Positions 1 to 9,541 of a stretch of 64,000 nt of DNA are shown here, piece by piece (within the stretch, counting starts at the first letter, position 1; each line of letters starts with the position of its first letter). The notes under the pieces are model-generated. The model did no database searches. It was not told the origin of the DNA and was given only the letters and a program-made list of their open reading frames with translations. Location: positions 18,523,001-18,587,000 of the forward strand of contig JAPTOF010000007.1 in the NCBI GenBank assembly GCA_028554755.1, read 5' to 3'. Made by a program: the position numbers and the translations under genes. The stretch comes from Cordia subcordata (Eukaryota; Streptophyta; Magnoliopsida; Boraginales; Cordiaceae).

Positions 1-1249
1 TATTGATGGGGGTCTTGAACATTTTAAGCCCTCATAGATTTTTCTTAGTCAAAATAACGAGCATAATCTGTTGTAAAGTGCGCGTTTTGTGGCTTTGTGC
101 ACCTGAATTATAAGAGAATGGCTAGCAGGATATTGCATTGAGACGAGGAAATCTTGAATGCCCAAAACTATTGTTGAAGAATGGGTTCTTCCTCTTCTTC
201 TTTTCTTCTTTTAATTTTTAACTTCTTCTTGAAGTTCTCTTTTAGGATTGAACTCGCACCTTTTGCTTAGAATGCGAACTACCTACAGCTCTATGGTTTG
301 TTTACTAGCGTATTTCCAAATTTGTCAAAGACTCATGTTTACTCATTTACTTTTTCTATTTTTCTGCAATTTTATTTGTTATTCTTTTATGCTGGTTATA
401 TCCTTTACATTTATCTCTAATCTTAATATTAGAAGATAATAACTTTTTGAGGTATTGGGGCTCACCTAGGGTGAGGAAAGAAGGTAAAACCCCTTGTCCA
501 TTGCCTTTGCCCTTCAAAACACTTCTCCTTTACTTGCAAAGCTAGATGGGGTTAACAGCAGGATATGCTGTGTATTACACGTCCTCTTTGCTTTGCACAA
601 ACAAAAAGGGGAACCAAAATAGATACCATATTTGTAAAGAGTAATGATTGAGTATATATGTTATAACAATGGTATTTATCTTTAAAAAAACAAAGGAAAA
701 GTATATAACAAGTGTATTTAATCAATCTGCTCTTAAGAAACCAAATATATTGTTAAAGTTCTCTAGTCATAGCTATATCTTTTCTGTAGTTATTGAACTG
801 AAAAAAGATCTGATGTTGTGTTGAAAGTTTCCATATGTCCTACATCTTGACAGCGCCGTCACTTGACAACACAAGGAACACGTCCAAGTCTCCCCACCTG
901 AGCCATCCTTTTCTGTTGTATCAGTTTTAGTGGAACTGTTACAGGGATTCAAGTACAATAGGTTTTCTCCTGCTATTTTCCTGCCCATGTTATAGAATAA
1001 TAAAGCTTGTATCTCTTGCCTGCCTTTTGGGGTCTTCTGACTTTTGAGTTTAATTAAATCAACTTGTTTACATATTAAGAACGTAGAGCATTTAGCACGT
1101 GGGATTCGTGAGATTCCCTGGAAAATACATACTTTACATAAATTTTTATCATAAAGGAACATATGGCACATTATTTATTTATTTTTTTTCTCTTCTGGGT
1201 TTGCATTGTGATAACTCACTGTGCTTTTGTCATTTTTCTGTGCTTGAAG
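1..1249. other. Upstream part of the telobox Myb gene; no exon assigned
   Basis: The downstream exon at 1250 starts in phase 0 behind a good acceptor, so at least one more coding exon must lie here or left of the window. I could not place one with confidence. A less AT-rich patch at about 838-930 could be exonic on +, but it has no recognisable motif and no decisive splice sites. The rest is AT-rich, with T and A runs typical of plant introns. An open frame exists on the minus strand at 773-1171 but resembles no family I know. Confidence 0.4.
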
Positions 1250-1854
1250 CGGGATGATTCACTCGATGGGTCACCAGAGGAGTTGACAAATCATGACAGT
1301 AGACCTCATTTGTCTAGCGCAAGGAGAAGGCCTGTTTCTCCTATGAAAAAATATGAAGTACAAAAAGTAACAAAGAGAAGAAAGAATAAAAGATGGAGTA
1401 ACTTAGAAGAAGACACTTTAAGGACTGGTGTCAAGGAGTATGTTTCTTTTATATTTAAGGACTGGTGTCAAGGAGTATGTTTCTTTTATATTTAAGGACT
1501 GGTGTCAAGGAGTATGTTTCTTTTATATTTAAGCGGGTCAATCTATGACTTTCTCTATCTTCCTCTTATGAAATGTGGGACAAATTTAAATTCTTTTCCT
1601 TAACATTTTGGGTGTTATTTTGGTTGTCCTCATTGGTGATCATTTCATGTCTTTCTTTTGTGAAGGTTTGGTGTTGGCAAGTGGAAGCTCATCTTAAATT
1701 CCTACCGCGACATATTTGAGGAGAGAACTGAGGTAATTGTGTTGTTTGTCGTATTGACATGTAACTTGATACTCTATCGTGATTATAATGGCATACAGTT
1801 TTCCTCCAGGTTGATTTGAAGGATAAGTGGAGAAACTTGACACGATGTGGATAA
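1250..1854 (+). CDS. TRF-like telobox Myb/SANT protein, C-terminal exons (5' part missing)
   Basis: Three exons fit together in frame: 1250-1437, 1666-1732 and 1810-1854, with stop TAA at 1852-1854 (about 99 residues visible). They encode a basic linker rich in Arg/Lys followed by one Myb/SANT helix-turn-helix repeat. Its third helix contains VDLKDKWRNL, the telobox signature of plant telomere-repeat-binding and TRF-like proteins. Conserved aromatic positions are visible (KRW near the repeat start, GVGKW mid-repeat, DKW in helix 3). By family knowledge such domains bind double-stranded TTTAGGG-like DNA in the nucleus. The protein ends four residues after the telobox, as in C-terminal-Myb TRF-like proteins. 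All introns are GT-AG; the first donor (GA|GTATGT) lies in a triplicated 37-bp repeat. The N-terminal part is not identified, so the exact subfamily is open. Confidence 0.8.
1420..1533 (+). repeat. Three 37-bp tandem copies spanning an exon end and its 5' splice site
   Basis: A 37-bp unit beginning AAGGACTGGTG starts at 1420, 1457 and 1494, and the copies look identical. The first contains the last 18 bases of the telobox Myb exon and its donor GA|GTATGT at 1438. Copies two and three lie in the intron and bring two more donor-like sequences with them. Because 37 is not a multiple of three, only the first donor joins to the next exon in frame. Confidence 0.95.
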
Positions 1855-2274
1855 CCTTTTGAGGGTTTCGCTGCTGTTTGTCATTGTTAGTCAGAGGTGT
1901 CTGCATTTTGTAAAGCCTTTTGATTCCATAGGACTATGGGAGATCCTTGATCAATCTCTATGTAAATCTTTTATCACTTGATGATCTAACTTGTAGTTTT
2001 GTATTACCGGTGTATAATGTTGTGTTAGTCGTTGGGGTCCTCACAGTCTGGCGTAGAGTAGCTTGTAGCTTATTGCTTTTAAGGTCCCCTGTTGGTCATC
2101 TGGAAGATCTTGTAACTTGAAATGACAACTATAATACTTGAAGCTTACAAATTCAAATATATTTGAGTTTTTTGAGAAGCTATCTATACATTCTTATATG
2201 CTATCGTGGTTGATGTATAAGATCCTATGGTCCAGAAGCAAAAGGTATACCTATTTAGAATTATCGCACGAATT
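1855..2274. other. 3' flank of the telobox Myb gene
   Basis: No gene is seen. The stretch directly follows the stop codon and probably holds the 3' UTR; several AATAAA-like and T-rich tracts are present, but none decides the end. At 2120-2230 the sequence becomes strongly AT-rich. Confidence 0.5.
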
Positions 2275-2718
2275 TGCATGAAAGTGTTTAAAGTTTAATT
2301 TAAGTTAATGAAAGTGTTTGTTTTAATTAGAAACGTGCTTTTTTTAAGTGATTTTAAGTAGAAAATAAAAAGTTCTTCCATTCCAACTTTTGCTTTTTAT
2401 GGCTTTAAGCACTTTGAAAAAAAACAAGTTTGACCAAATCATTTACTATCTTATTCTTATTTTTTTATTTTTATTACTAAAATATCTTTACTCTTTTATC
2501 TTATACTTACCTTTTTAAATTTTATTTTAATGTCCTTAATAGTTATTTTAACTATATAACTTACTTTTCAACCCACTTTAATCAAACATGAAAATACTTA
2601 TTTTTATAACTACAATTTTTATTCAAACACGTAATTACTTAAAGTTGAAAAAAAAAAAAATCACTTAAAGCCAAAAGAGCTTTAAGTAGGTTTTTTGTAA
2701 GCCAATCCAAACACTCTC
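2275..2718. mobile_element. Tourist-like (PIF/Harbinger) MITE, copy 1
   Basis: About 440 bp of non-coding DNA closely related to the element at 33874-34289; long stretches match, such as the segment around TGACCAAATCATTTACTATC. The right end reads CCAATCCAAACACTCTC followed by TTA, the inverted partner of the GTGTTTGG terminus of the other copy. The left terminus has decayed, so the start is approximate. There is no ORF, so movement would need a transposase supplied in trans. Confidence 0.75.
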
Positions 2719-2741
2719 TTAATAACGAGACATGTTCCTTT

Positions 2742-2860
2742 TAGTGGAATTCACATAATTTCTAATGGGCTTTACATATTTTTGGCCGTTTGTTAGGCCT
2801 GCCCACTTTGGCATTCTAATGATAGCAAGAATATTTAGTAAAAGTAGCAGAGTACAAGAA
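2742..2860. repeat. Dispersed duplicate, copy A (partner at 3205-3330)
   Basis: About 110 bp containing ACATATTTTTGGCCGTTT, then AGGCCTG, TTTGGCATTC and TCTAATGATAG in the same order as at 3205-3330. The partner carries a small insertion and several substitutions, so this is an old segmental duplication or two copies of an unrecognised repeat. No coding potential is apparent. Confidence 0.75.
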
Positions 2861-3075
2861 TTTTGTGTGGCAACCTTTGTGAAGAATGTGTGGCACAAGA
2901 ACTGTTTTGCTACAAAATATTGGAATCAAATGTATGTTGCTCATAATTTATCTAATTAATTAATTATTTTATATGTTTTAAAATTTATCGCATTATTTTC
3001 CCATGCTTTTCGAAAGATAAAATATGATTTCATATCTTAATGTTTTCAATCAAATTAACTTATTGTGCGTTATAC

Positions 3076-3110
3076 TCTCTTCTTCTTCTTCTTCTTCTTC
3101 TTTCTTTTAT
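3076..3110. repeat. CTT trinucleotide microsatellite
   Basis: A run of about eight CTT units on the plus strand, in intergenic DNA. Confidence 0.9.
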
Positions 3111-3204
3111 GAGTGTTCAAAAAACTTGGAATGTCTTAACTAATGTCGTTTAAATAATAATAGTAAAAAAAGGCGATTGTGCCACCTGTTTAAAAGTATA
3201 GAGG

Positions 3205-3330
3205 AATTCATATAGTTTTTAATAATTTACATATTTTTGGCCGTTTATTAGGCCTGTCTCTTTTGGCATTCGGTCTAATGATAGAAACAACAGGAAATGA
3301 AATGAATATTTGGTAAAGTAGCAGAGTATA
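3205..3330. repeat. Dispersed duplicate, copy B (partner at 2742-2860)
   Basis: Second copy of the segment described at 2742-2860, in direct orientation and about 460 bp away. It holds the same ordered blocks (GGCCGTTTATTAGGCCTG, TTTGGCATTC, TCTAATGATAG) plus an extra 15-20 bp before AATATTTGGTAAAGTAGCAG. Between and after the copies the sequence is AT-rich and unassigned. Confidence 0.75.
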
Positions 3331-3705
3331 TAAAAAGGATGAAACACTTTAACCAACACATTTTTTTTTTTGGTTCAAGAAAACCTCCAGACAAGGAAAA
3401 AAAAAAAAGAAAAAAAAGAGCAATGCGATATAGAGTAGTATCCACCTGTGTTAGAAGTTCTATTCTAAGTATTGCCGGTTATACTTTAAATAAAAGATGA
3501 GGGAAGTGCTAGGTAGTCGACGTGCAATGTAAGCACATCAAAATTTTCGTAAAAATTAAGGGATGGTATGCTACTATAGTTTTCCTTAACTATCAGAAAA
3601 GACTGATTGACTTGTTTTGATTTGATATGCATAATAGGATTGATGAAGCCAAGGGAGAGAATCACCAGAGAGGGTGGCTATCATTTCGGTTGCTTTGTCT
3701 AGCAA

Positions 3706-4094
3706 GATAGACTTCTCAACTTTGCCTAGTAGGTTTCAATATATCAGTGAAACATAAAAATCATGACGTACACAATGTCCTATAGTTAAGTAAAAGGTAA
3801 AACTACAGCTTTCTTTCTTATTTTTGTCATATGTAATAATCTTATCCTTTATATTTTATTAATGACGAATTAATCTAGTAATTAATAGTTTTGTGTTAAC
3901 GATAGACTTCTCAACTTTGCCTAGTAGGTTTCAATATGTCAGTGAAACATAAGAATCAAGACGTACACAATGTCCTATAGTTAAGTAAAGGGTAAAACTA
4001 TAGCTTTCTCTCTTATTTTTGTCATATGTAATAATCTTATCCTTTATATTTTATTTATGACGAATTAATCTAGTAATTAATAGTTTTGTGTTAC
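3706..4094. repeat. 195-bp direct tandem duplication
   Basis: Two adjacent copies with a 195-bp period begin GATAGACTTCTCAACTTTGC at 3706 and 3901. They differ at only about 7-8 positions by eye, so the duplication is fairly recent. The unit has no ORF and no terminal inverted repeats. It looks like a simple tandem duplication in intergenic DNA. Confidence 0.95.
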
Positions 4095-4448
4095 TGTTAA
4101 CTCGAACTTTACTTTCCTTAAAAAATACATCTTAAATCTCATGTGAGACGTATATAAATCACATATTTGCTTTTTTTTCAAGGCAAATCGTAAATGCAAC
4201 ACTAAACTATTAGTTACAACATTAGTTTGTTACAAATGAAAGATAAGCTATAGAATGATTATAAGTGTCAAAGATAAGGAATGATCTACTTTTAAATAAA
4301 TATATAAGTGCTATTAGTCATTTCTCAGCTGAATACAATCAAGTATGCGATTCTGAATCGCAAATATAGGAGAATGAGAGATCTTGAATGTGAATTCTTT
4401 AGAATTATCGAAAGGCAAGTATCATGCTTAATGTTATATTCCTACTTA

Positions 4449-4652
4449 GGGCTCGTTTGGATTAGTTTTTTTTAAAATAATTTTTTTCAACAGTTTTTGA
4501 AAAATAATTTTTTTTAGAAGTTGAAAATTATGACTGTTAAAAAAAACTGTATTTGAGTTTTCTTCAGAGTTTTAGCTTTTTTGGAAATCAAATCAAATAG
4601 TTATTGCAAATTTAATTTAACTTTTTCAGAAAAAAAAAATCCAAACAGGCCC
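4449..4652. mobile_element. Tourist-like MITE with TTA target duplication
   Basis: A 204-bp element. The left end is GGGCTCGTTTGGATT and the right end, read inversely, is GGGCCTGTTTGGATT. TTA flanks it on both sides (4446-4448 and 4653-4655), which matches PIF/Harbinger target preference. The interior is A/T homopolymer-rich and non-coding. Confidence 0.85.
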
Positions 4653-5052
4653 TTACCTGTGAATGTCTGTTCAAATTATTTTCCTTTTGGACGCATATAT
4701 AGAATGATCTAATAAGAGACCTTCAACAACAATAGGTTCCATGAGGTAGGTTAGACTACTATTACACAGTTGTGACTTGGACTACAGTTAAATCTCACGT
4801 GGGGTTCATGTAAATTGTAGTTTAAAAATAATTAATTGACTATTAAAATTTTGCAAGTTATAGCATTTTCTCATGTACAACATTAATTCTCACTAAATAG
4901 TAGTGATCGATTCTACTTTTTTTTTTTTTTTTTTACAACAAGGAAAATTAAGCTATGTCCAATAATTAATTGGCAACTCTTAGGTGCAATAGTTAAGTCG
5001 ATGGCGCTCAATCCAAAATAGGGGATTGAATTTAGAATTCGAATTATAAATC

Positions 5053-5114
5053 ATATCTGTCTCTAACTTTTACCACTAAGATATATCTGTCTCTAACTTT
5101 TATCACTAAGATAT
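5053..5114. repeat. 30-bp tandem duplication
   Basis: Two copies of a 30-bp unit starting ATATCTGTCTCTAAC at 5053 and 5083, with one C/T difference near the end. It is non-coding. Confidence 0.85.
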
Positions 5115-5472
5115 TTTTAGGCACGTGATCAATTCTAAGTTACCTAGACTTACAAGCAATAATGCATACTTTTGTTCTCACGATATTAAAATCGCACTTT
5201 TCATAAATGATTGATTCTCGTGGGCCTACCTTCACTTCACAAGTAAAGCTAGTATTCTAGGCTCATTGAGTCATGACGTTTAAGAATAAACCAATAATCT
5301 TTATCATGTTTTCGACCAATTTTTGATATTACATATTTCATCATCACTTTGAAGAGCTGGGATTTAAGGCCTTCGAACCATTTGTCATAAGCAAAAAAAA
5401 AAAAAAAAAAATTTCCTTAAAATGAGGTAAAATTATATGAATGACCATATTAAGCAAAACCAGAGACTATGA

Positions 5473-5695
5473 CCTCGTTTGAGTTAGCTTTTTTGTGAAG
5501 GCATATTTCTATGCTTTTGAAAGAAAAGTATATATTTTATTTTGAGAAACTGAAAATTTTCACTTCTAAAAAGAATTAAATTTGAGTTTTTTTAGAGTTT
5601 TATTTTTTTCAAAACTAATCTAAATACCTACTGAAGAAATATGTTCTTTTTTAAAAAATACATTTTCGTGGACAAAAACCTATTCAAATAGACCC
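5473..5695. mobile_element. Possible decayed MITE
   Basis: Left end CCTCGTTTGAGTTAGC and right end (inverse) GGGTCTATTTGAATAG resemble diverged versions of the GTTTGGATT termini of the neighbouring Tourist-like elements. The length (about 220 bp) and AT-rich homopolymer interior also fit. No clear target duplication is seen, so the call is tentative. Confidence 0.45.
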
Positions 5696-6659
5696 ATATA
5701 GGTACACCAGCAACTCTTAGCTTTGGATATTAACAATTGTTAATGGTTTGGAAACTAAGAGATGTTTTTTGCATTTGAATGGTGGATTAATTTAATGCTT
5801 TTCAATGCCCACAAGCTAGGATAAATACAGAGGTCTTTTAACTATAAGAGACTATTGCTAATCACAATAAATAAATATAAACAACTTTTTTTCTATACGT
5901 TTATATTTTTAAATGAAGCGATAACTTACCGACTATTATAACCAATATCTGCAAAGGCTCAAATGTTACCTTGAAGCTTCTCAGTTCCTGTTTACAGACT
6001 CAACCATCTACAGTGATAATCTCACTAGTGACTTGTTGAAGACTGCTCCAGTTGATAACGATTCTGTACCAAAATCCCATTTAAATTTGGTACACTGTCA
6101 ACATGTATGTATCTAAATGAAAAACAATAAAGAAGGTTAAGCATCTTTTGCACGAGTAATGCAATTCACCAAACTTTTTTACTAACACAGCGGTTCATCT
6201 TTCCTTATCGGAGTTGTCATTCTACCCATTTTCGGCTATCTACAGTTGGCACGTGTTATATGTTATGAGCCAATCTGTCACCACTCGTAGTTACGTGCTA
6301 AAAAGGGTTAATTACCTAGAAGTCTTTTATGTCGCCTGGTTATTTTAATTTAGTTCTTATTATTATTTCAAGATATTTGTTCAGTGTTTAAGGGAGTAAT
6401 GTGATTATATTTGTAACGCATTAACAACTCAAATATTCTTTTTCTTGAAATCAAGTAAACATAAGACATAATTTCCCACTCAAGAAAATATCTGTCAGTT
6501 TGCTCATTTTGGCACTTGATGTACTCGTACATTTAGCTAGGTTGCTCTAACATTATTGGGTGGGTGGGTATTATATAGATTACAGAAAGAATGCTATCAA
6601 TCTCTGTGGACCCTACAACATTTGCATTAATAGTGACTTGCAAGTAATCACAAAGAATG
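5696..6659. other. Intergenic, nothing recognised
   Basis: AT-rich DNA without coding signal. A slightly more complex stretch at 5940-6320 contains no recognisable domain in any frame. Confidence 0.5.
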
Positions 6660-7545
6660 TAAAAGGGTAAATTTCACAATAAGTCCCTATTATTTTTTTT
6701 TATTTTTTTAAAGTAGTTCTTATTATTTTAAAATATTTAAATTAGTCCTTAATGCTTCACAAATATATTCAGATTAGTCCTTATTATTTAAAAAAATTTA
6801 TATTATTCCCAATGTTTCACAAAATTAGTCAAACTAGTCCCCATTATTTGAAAATAATTCATACTAGTTCCCAGTGTTTTACAAACTTATTTAAGTTAGT
6901 CCCTGTTTTAAGAAAAAATGAATAAAAAAGATTGGAACTAATTTTATTTTATTTTATTTTATTCTTAGTTGATTATAATACCTTGAACTTTTGTACTATG
7001 AATTTCATTATGGAATAATTTTTAGACAATAAAGGTTCCTAATTTTCATTAAAAAATTTCAATCAGATGTCTATTGTGTCTTATAAAAGTTCACAATAAA
7101 TCCAAATATGCAAAGAATACAATAACTATCATCCAAAATGTTAAATTCTTATTGCTTTTTTTCTTTTTGACTAGGAATTTTTGCTTAAAAAAATAGATAA
7201 TCGGATTTCGTTTTATAGCGCAAAGGGTAAGATTGTCAATTGCTTTTATGTTTGAGGTCATTTGGGACATTTTCGTCAAAACTAATGTCCATTCTAATTG
7301 TAGGGACTAATCTGACTATAATAATTAAACATTGAGGACTTGTATGAATTATTTGAAATAATAGGGATTAAAATTAAAAAATATATAAACATTAGGGACT
7401 TATTTGAATTTAATTCTAACTGCAGGGACTAATTTGACTATAATAAGTAAATATTGAGGACCTGTATGAATTATTTACAACAATAGGGACTAAAATAAAA
7501 AAAAGGTGTTAACATTAGGGACTTATTTGAATTTAACACAATGTA
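6660..7545. repeat. Large imperfect foldback repeat of AGTCC-containing units
   Basis: The left arm (6660-6905) carries repeated AGTCC(C/T)TTATTATTT motifs alternating with TTCACAAA. The right arm (7290-7545) carries their complements (AATAATAGGGACTAA, TTAGGGACTTATTTGAATTT). The right arm itself contains two tandem units of about 122 bp. The outer ends are roughly inverse: GTAAATTTCACAATAAGTCC on the left, TTAAATTCAAATAAGTCC read inversely on the right. A related, less regular stretch lies in PIN5 intron 4 (57115-57545). It is probably an unclassified non-autonomous transposon family. Confidence 0.7.
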
Positions 7546-7589
7546 AAATATCAAAGTTTTTTTAGTCAGTGCTATGTCTCCGACGTTTA

Positions 7590-8037
7590 CACCTTGTTTG
7601 GATTGAGAGAGAAAAATTTAATAAAAAAAGAAAAGAAAATAGGTAATTTATGTTTGGATTAGAATATTTTATAAGGGAAAGGAATATAAAGGATTATAAG
7701 TATCTTGAGTTTGGATTAGGAAGGAAAGGAAAGAATAGATTTTATGTATAAATTTAGTTTTTGCCCTTTTTCTTTTTTTATCTTTATACAGCAAGTTTAG
7801 TGATTAAAATAATACTCAAGGGGTAAAATTGTCTTCACACAACTTAAAGAATCTTCTCCTCCCTTTTTCTCCCAAATTAAAAAGATTAAAAATAAAAGAA
7901 ATAAAAGGATAGTGCTTTTTTTTTTTTTTTTCTCAAAATCATTCCCCTTCCAAAACTTTCAAAACAAATAAAGGAAAGGATTACTTCATCTCTTTAAAAC
8001 CATTCTCGCCCCTTCATTCCCCCCAATCCAAATAGAG
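7590..8037. mobile_element. Tourist-like MITE with TTA target duplication
   Basis: A 448-bp element starting CACCTTGTTTGGATTG and ending CAATCCAAATAGAG. TTA lies immediately outside both ends (7587-7589 and 8038-8040). Purine-rich GGAAAGGA near the left and pyrimidine-rich stretches near the right make further inverse similarity. It is non-coding. Confidence 0.8.
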
Positions 8038-8040
8038 TTA

Positions 8041-8998
8041 GTGTGAATGATTTAGGAAAAAATTCCTTCTAGTTGCAATATAATTAGTCTTTAGCTTCCT
8101 TGAAGTGAAAGAAAAAATAAATGTTAAAGAAAAAAAGAAAAAAAGAAAAGAAAACCTACGTGGCCCTAAGAGACCAGAACTTCTCATCAAGTGCATGGTC
8201 CCAATTTCCAATCACTGCCTAACCCTTTATTCATTCCCATACTTGTCCATGTGATCCCTCCAGATGCTTTTTCTATGTTTTTATCTTGTTGGAATCCTTC
8301 CAAAAAACAATTCCTTCCGTTTAAAGTCTACAGATCATATGTCGCCTCAACCCAATGGCTATGTGATATGATCATGTGTTTGTTCACCTCTTTTTTCCTT
8401 TTCTTAACAAGTCTTTTGTGAAATAACTCCGATAAAACAAAGACAAAGAAGATATTATAGACCCTCTTGGCCGAACTCTAGACACTCTAAAAATCTTTTC
8501 TCCAAACCTGCTCCAATTTCGAGCCAAGACAGAGATAAATAGATAAATCTCATAATACTGATAGTGGGTATACATATTTGGCTAAAGGAATCGAAAATCA
8601 CGAAGTGACCAGGAAAAATGTTATCCCTTTAGGCTTTTATTCAACAATTTTTGCGGGGAAACAAAAAAGATTGTCTACAATGAAGCATCAGTTGTACAGT
8701 TGGTGTGATCTATGAGGTTTACAGGGGAAGATTCTACCGAAGCTAGATGCCTTAAAGAAAGAGTCCTTTGCTAGGCGTAGGCTTGTAATTATCACCCGAG
8801 GCCTGGCATTTCTCTCCATATTGGAGGAGGAGCAGTTGAGGTACTTTCGCCAACTCTTTGAGTTCGATTCTTCTTTTCTTTTCTTTTATTTTATTCAAGA
8901 GACGCTTTTATAGTGTGAATTAATCATGACACCTCGTGTAAACAAGGTAAGTAACGCACTACTAGACCACAAGGTTCGTGGCATCACTTCCAGCTACC
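8041..8998. other. 5' flank of the ATL gene
   Basis: No gene is seen. The last few hundred bases should contain the promoter and 5' UTR of the RING-H2 gene, but no convincing TATA element or transcription start could be chosen. A T-rich tract at 8870-8900 precedes the coding region. Confidence 0.4.
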
Positions 8999-9541
8999 AT
9001 GAGGCGTCAATACCACCCGGCTCGCCTACTACTCGAGGAAAACAGCACATTGCCTGTAAAAAGTGACAACAAGACAAGCAGCTTGCACAACTATGGTGGA
9101 TCAACCAATTTCGACATCAACATGGTGATGATTCTGGCTGCATTCCTGTTCGCCTTGGTATCCGCCCTCGGGGTGAACTCAATCGTGCGCTGCGCTTCGC
9201 GCTGCAGCAGGAGATTCGCCGCTGAGACGCCAGACGCGGCTGTTGCGCGGCTGGCGTCTAGGGGCATGAAGAAAGAAGAGCTGAGAAAAATTCCAGAGGT
9301 TGTGTACAAGGCAGGGCTGAATATTGCAGCAACAGATTGTGCAATATGCCTTGAGGAGTTCACAGAAGGTGAGATTGTGCTGGTCTTGCCTAGATGCAAT
9401 CATGGCTTCCATGTCAAGTGTGTGGAGACATGGTTGTTGTCACATTCTTCATGCCCAACATGCAGGCAGCTTTTGGTTGAGAACCTTTCAGATAATGCAG
9501 ATCTCAATGCTGTGGAGGGCACTGCTCATGGTATAGTATAG
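8999..9541 (+). CDS. ATL-type RING-H2 finger E3 ubiquitin ligase
   Basis: A single-exon gene of 180 codons. The first ATG is at 8999; the frame is open a little further upstream but only from a GTG, so ATG 8999 is preferred. Order of parts: a short N-terminal tail, one hydrophobic membrane segment at about residues 41-62, a basic stretch after it (RCASRCSRR), a GLD-like region (KKEELRKIPEVVY, about 91-103), then a RING-H2 finger at 114-155. Its ligands are C114, C117, C133, H135, H138, C141, C152 and C155, in C-X2-C-X15-C-X1-H-X2-H-X2-C-X10-C-X2-C spacing. A Pro stands two before the third Cys and a Trp four after the sixth ligand, as in ATL proteins. By family knowledge it is a membrane-anchored E3 recruiting an E2, often stress-induced. 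Size and layout fit the small ATL group (ATL8/ATL7x/ATL80), but I cannot assign the orthologue. Confidence 0.93.
   Translation: MRRQYHPARLLLEENSTLPVKSDNKTSSLHNYGGSTNFDINMVMILAAFLFALVSALGVNSIVRCASRCSRRFAAETPDAAVARLASRGMKKEELRKIPEVVYKAGLNIAATDCAICLEEFTEGEIVLVLPRCNHGFHVKCVETWLLSHSSCPTCRQLLVENLSDNADLNAVEGTAHGIV

Noticed and set aside
773..1171. 132-codon open frame on the minus strand
   Set aside because: No recognisable family, no supporting context, and it overlaps the upstream part of the + strand Myb gene. Chance is likely.
8978..8998. Seven extra N-terminal codons of the ATL gene
   Set aside because: They begin at GTG, not a normal nuclear start in plants; ATG at 8999 is preferred.
9091..9412. 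Open frames on the minus strand across the RING-H2 gene
   Set aside because: They are antisense shadows of a clear RING-H2 coding sequence with all eight ligands and show no domain of their own.
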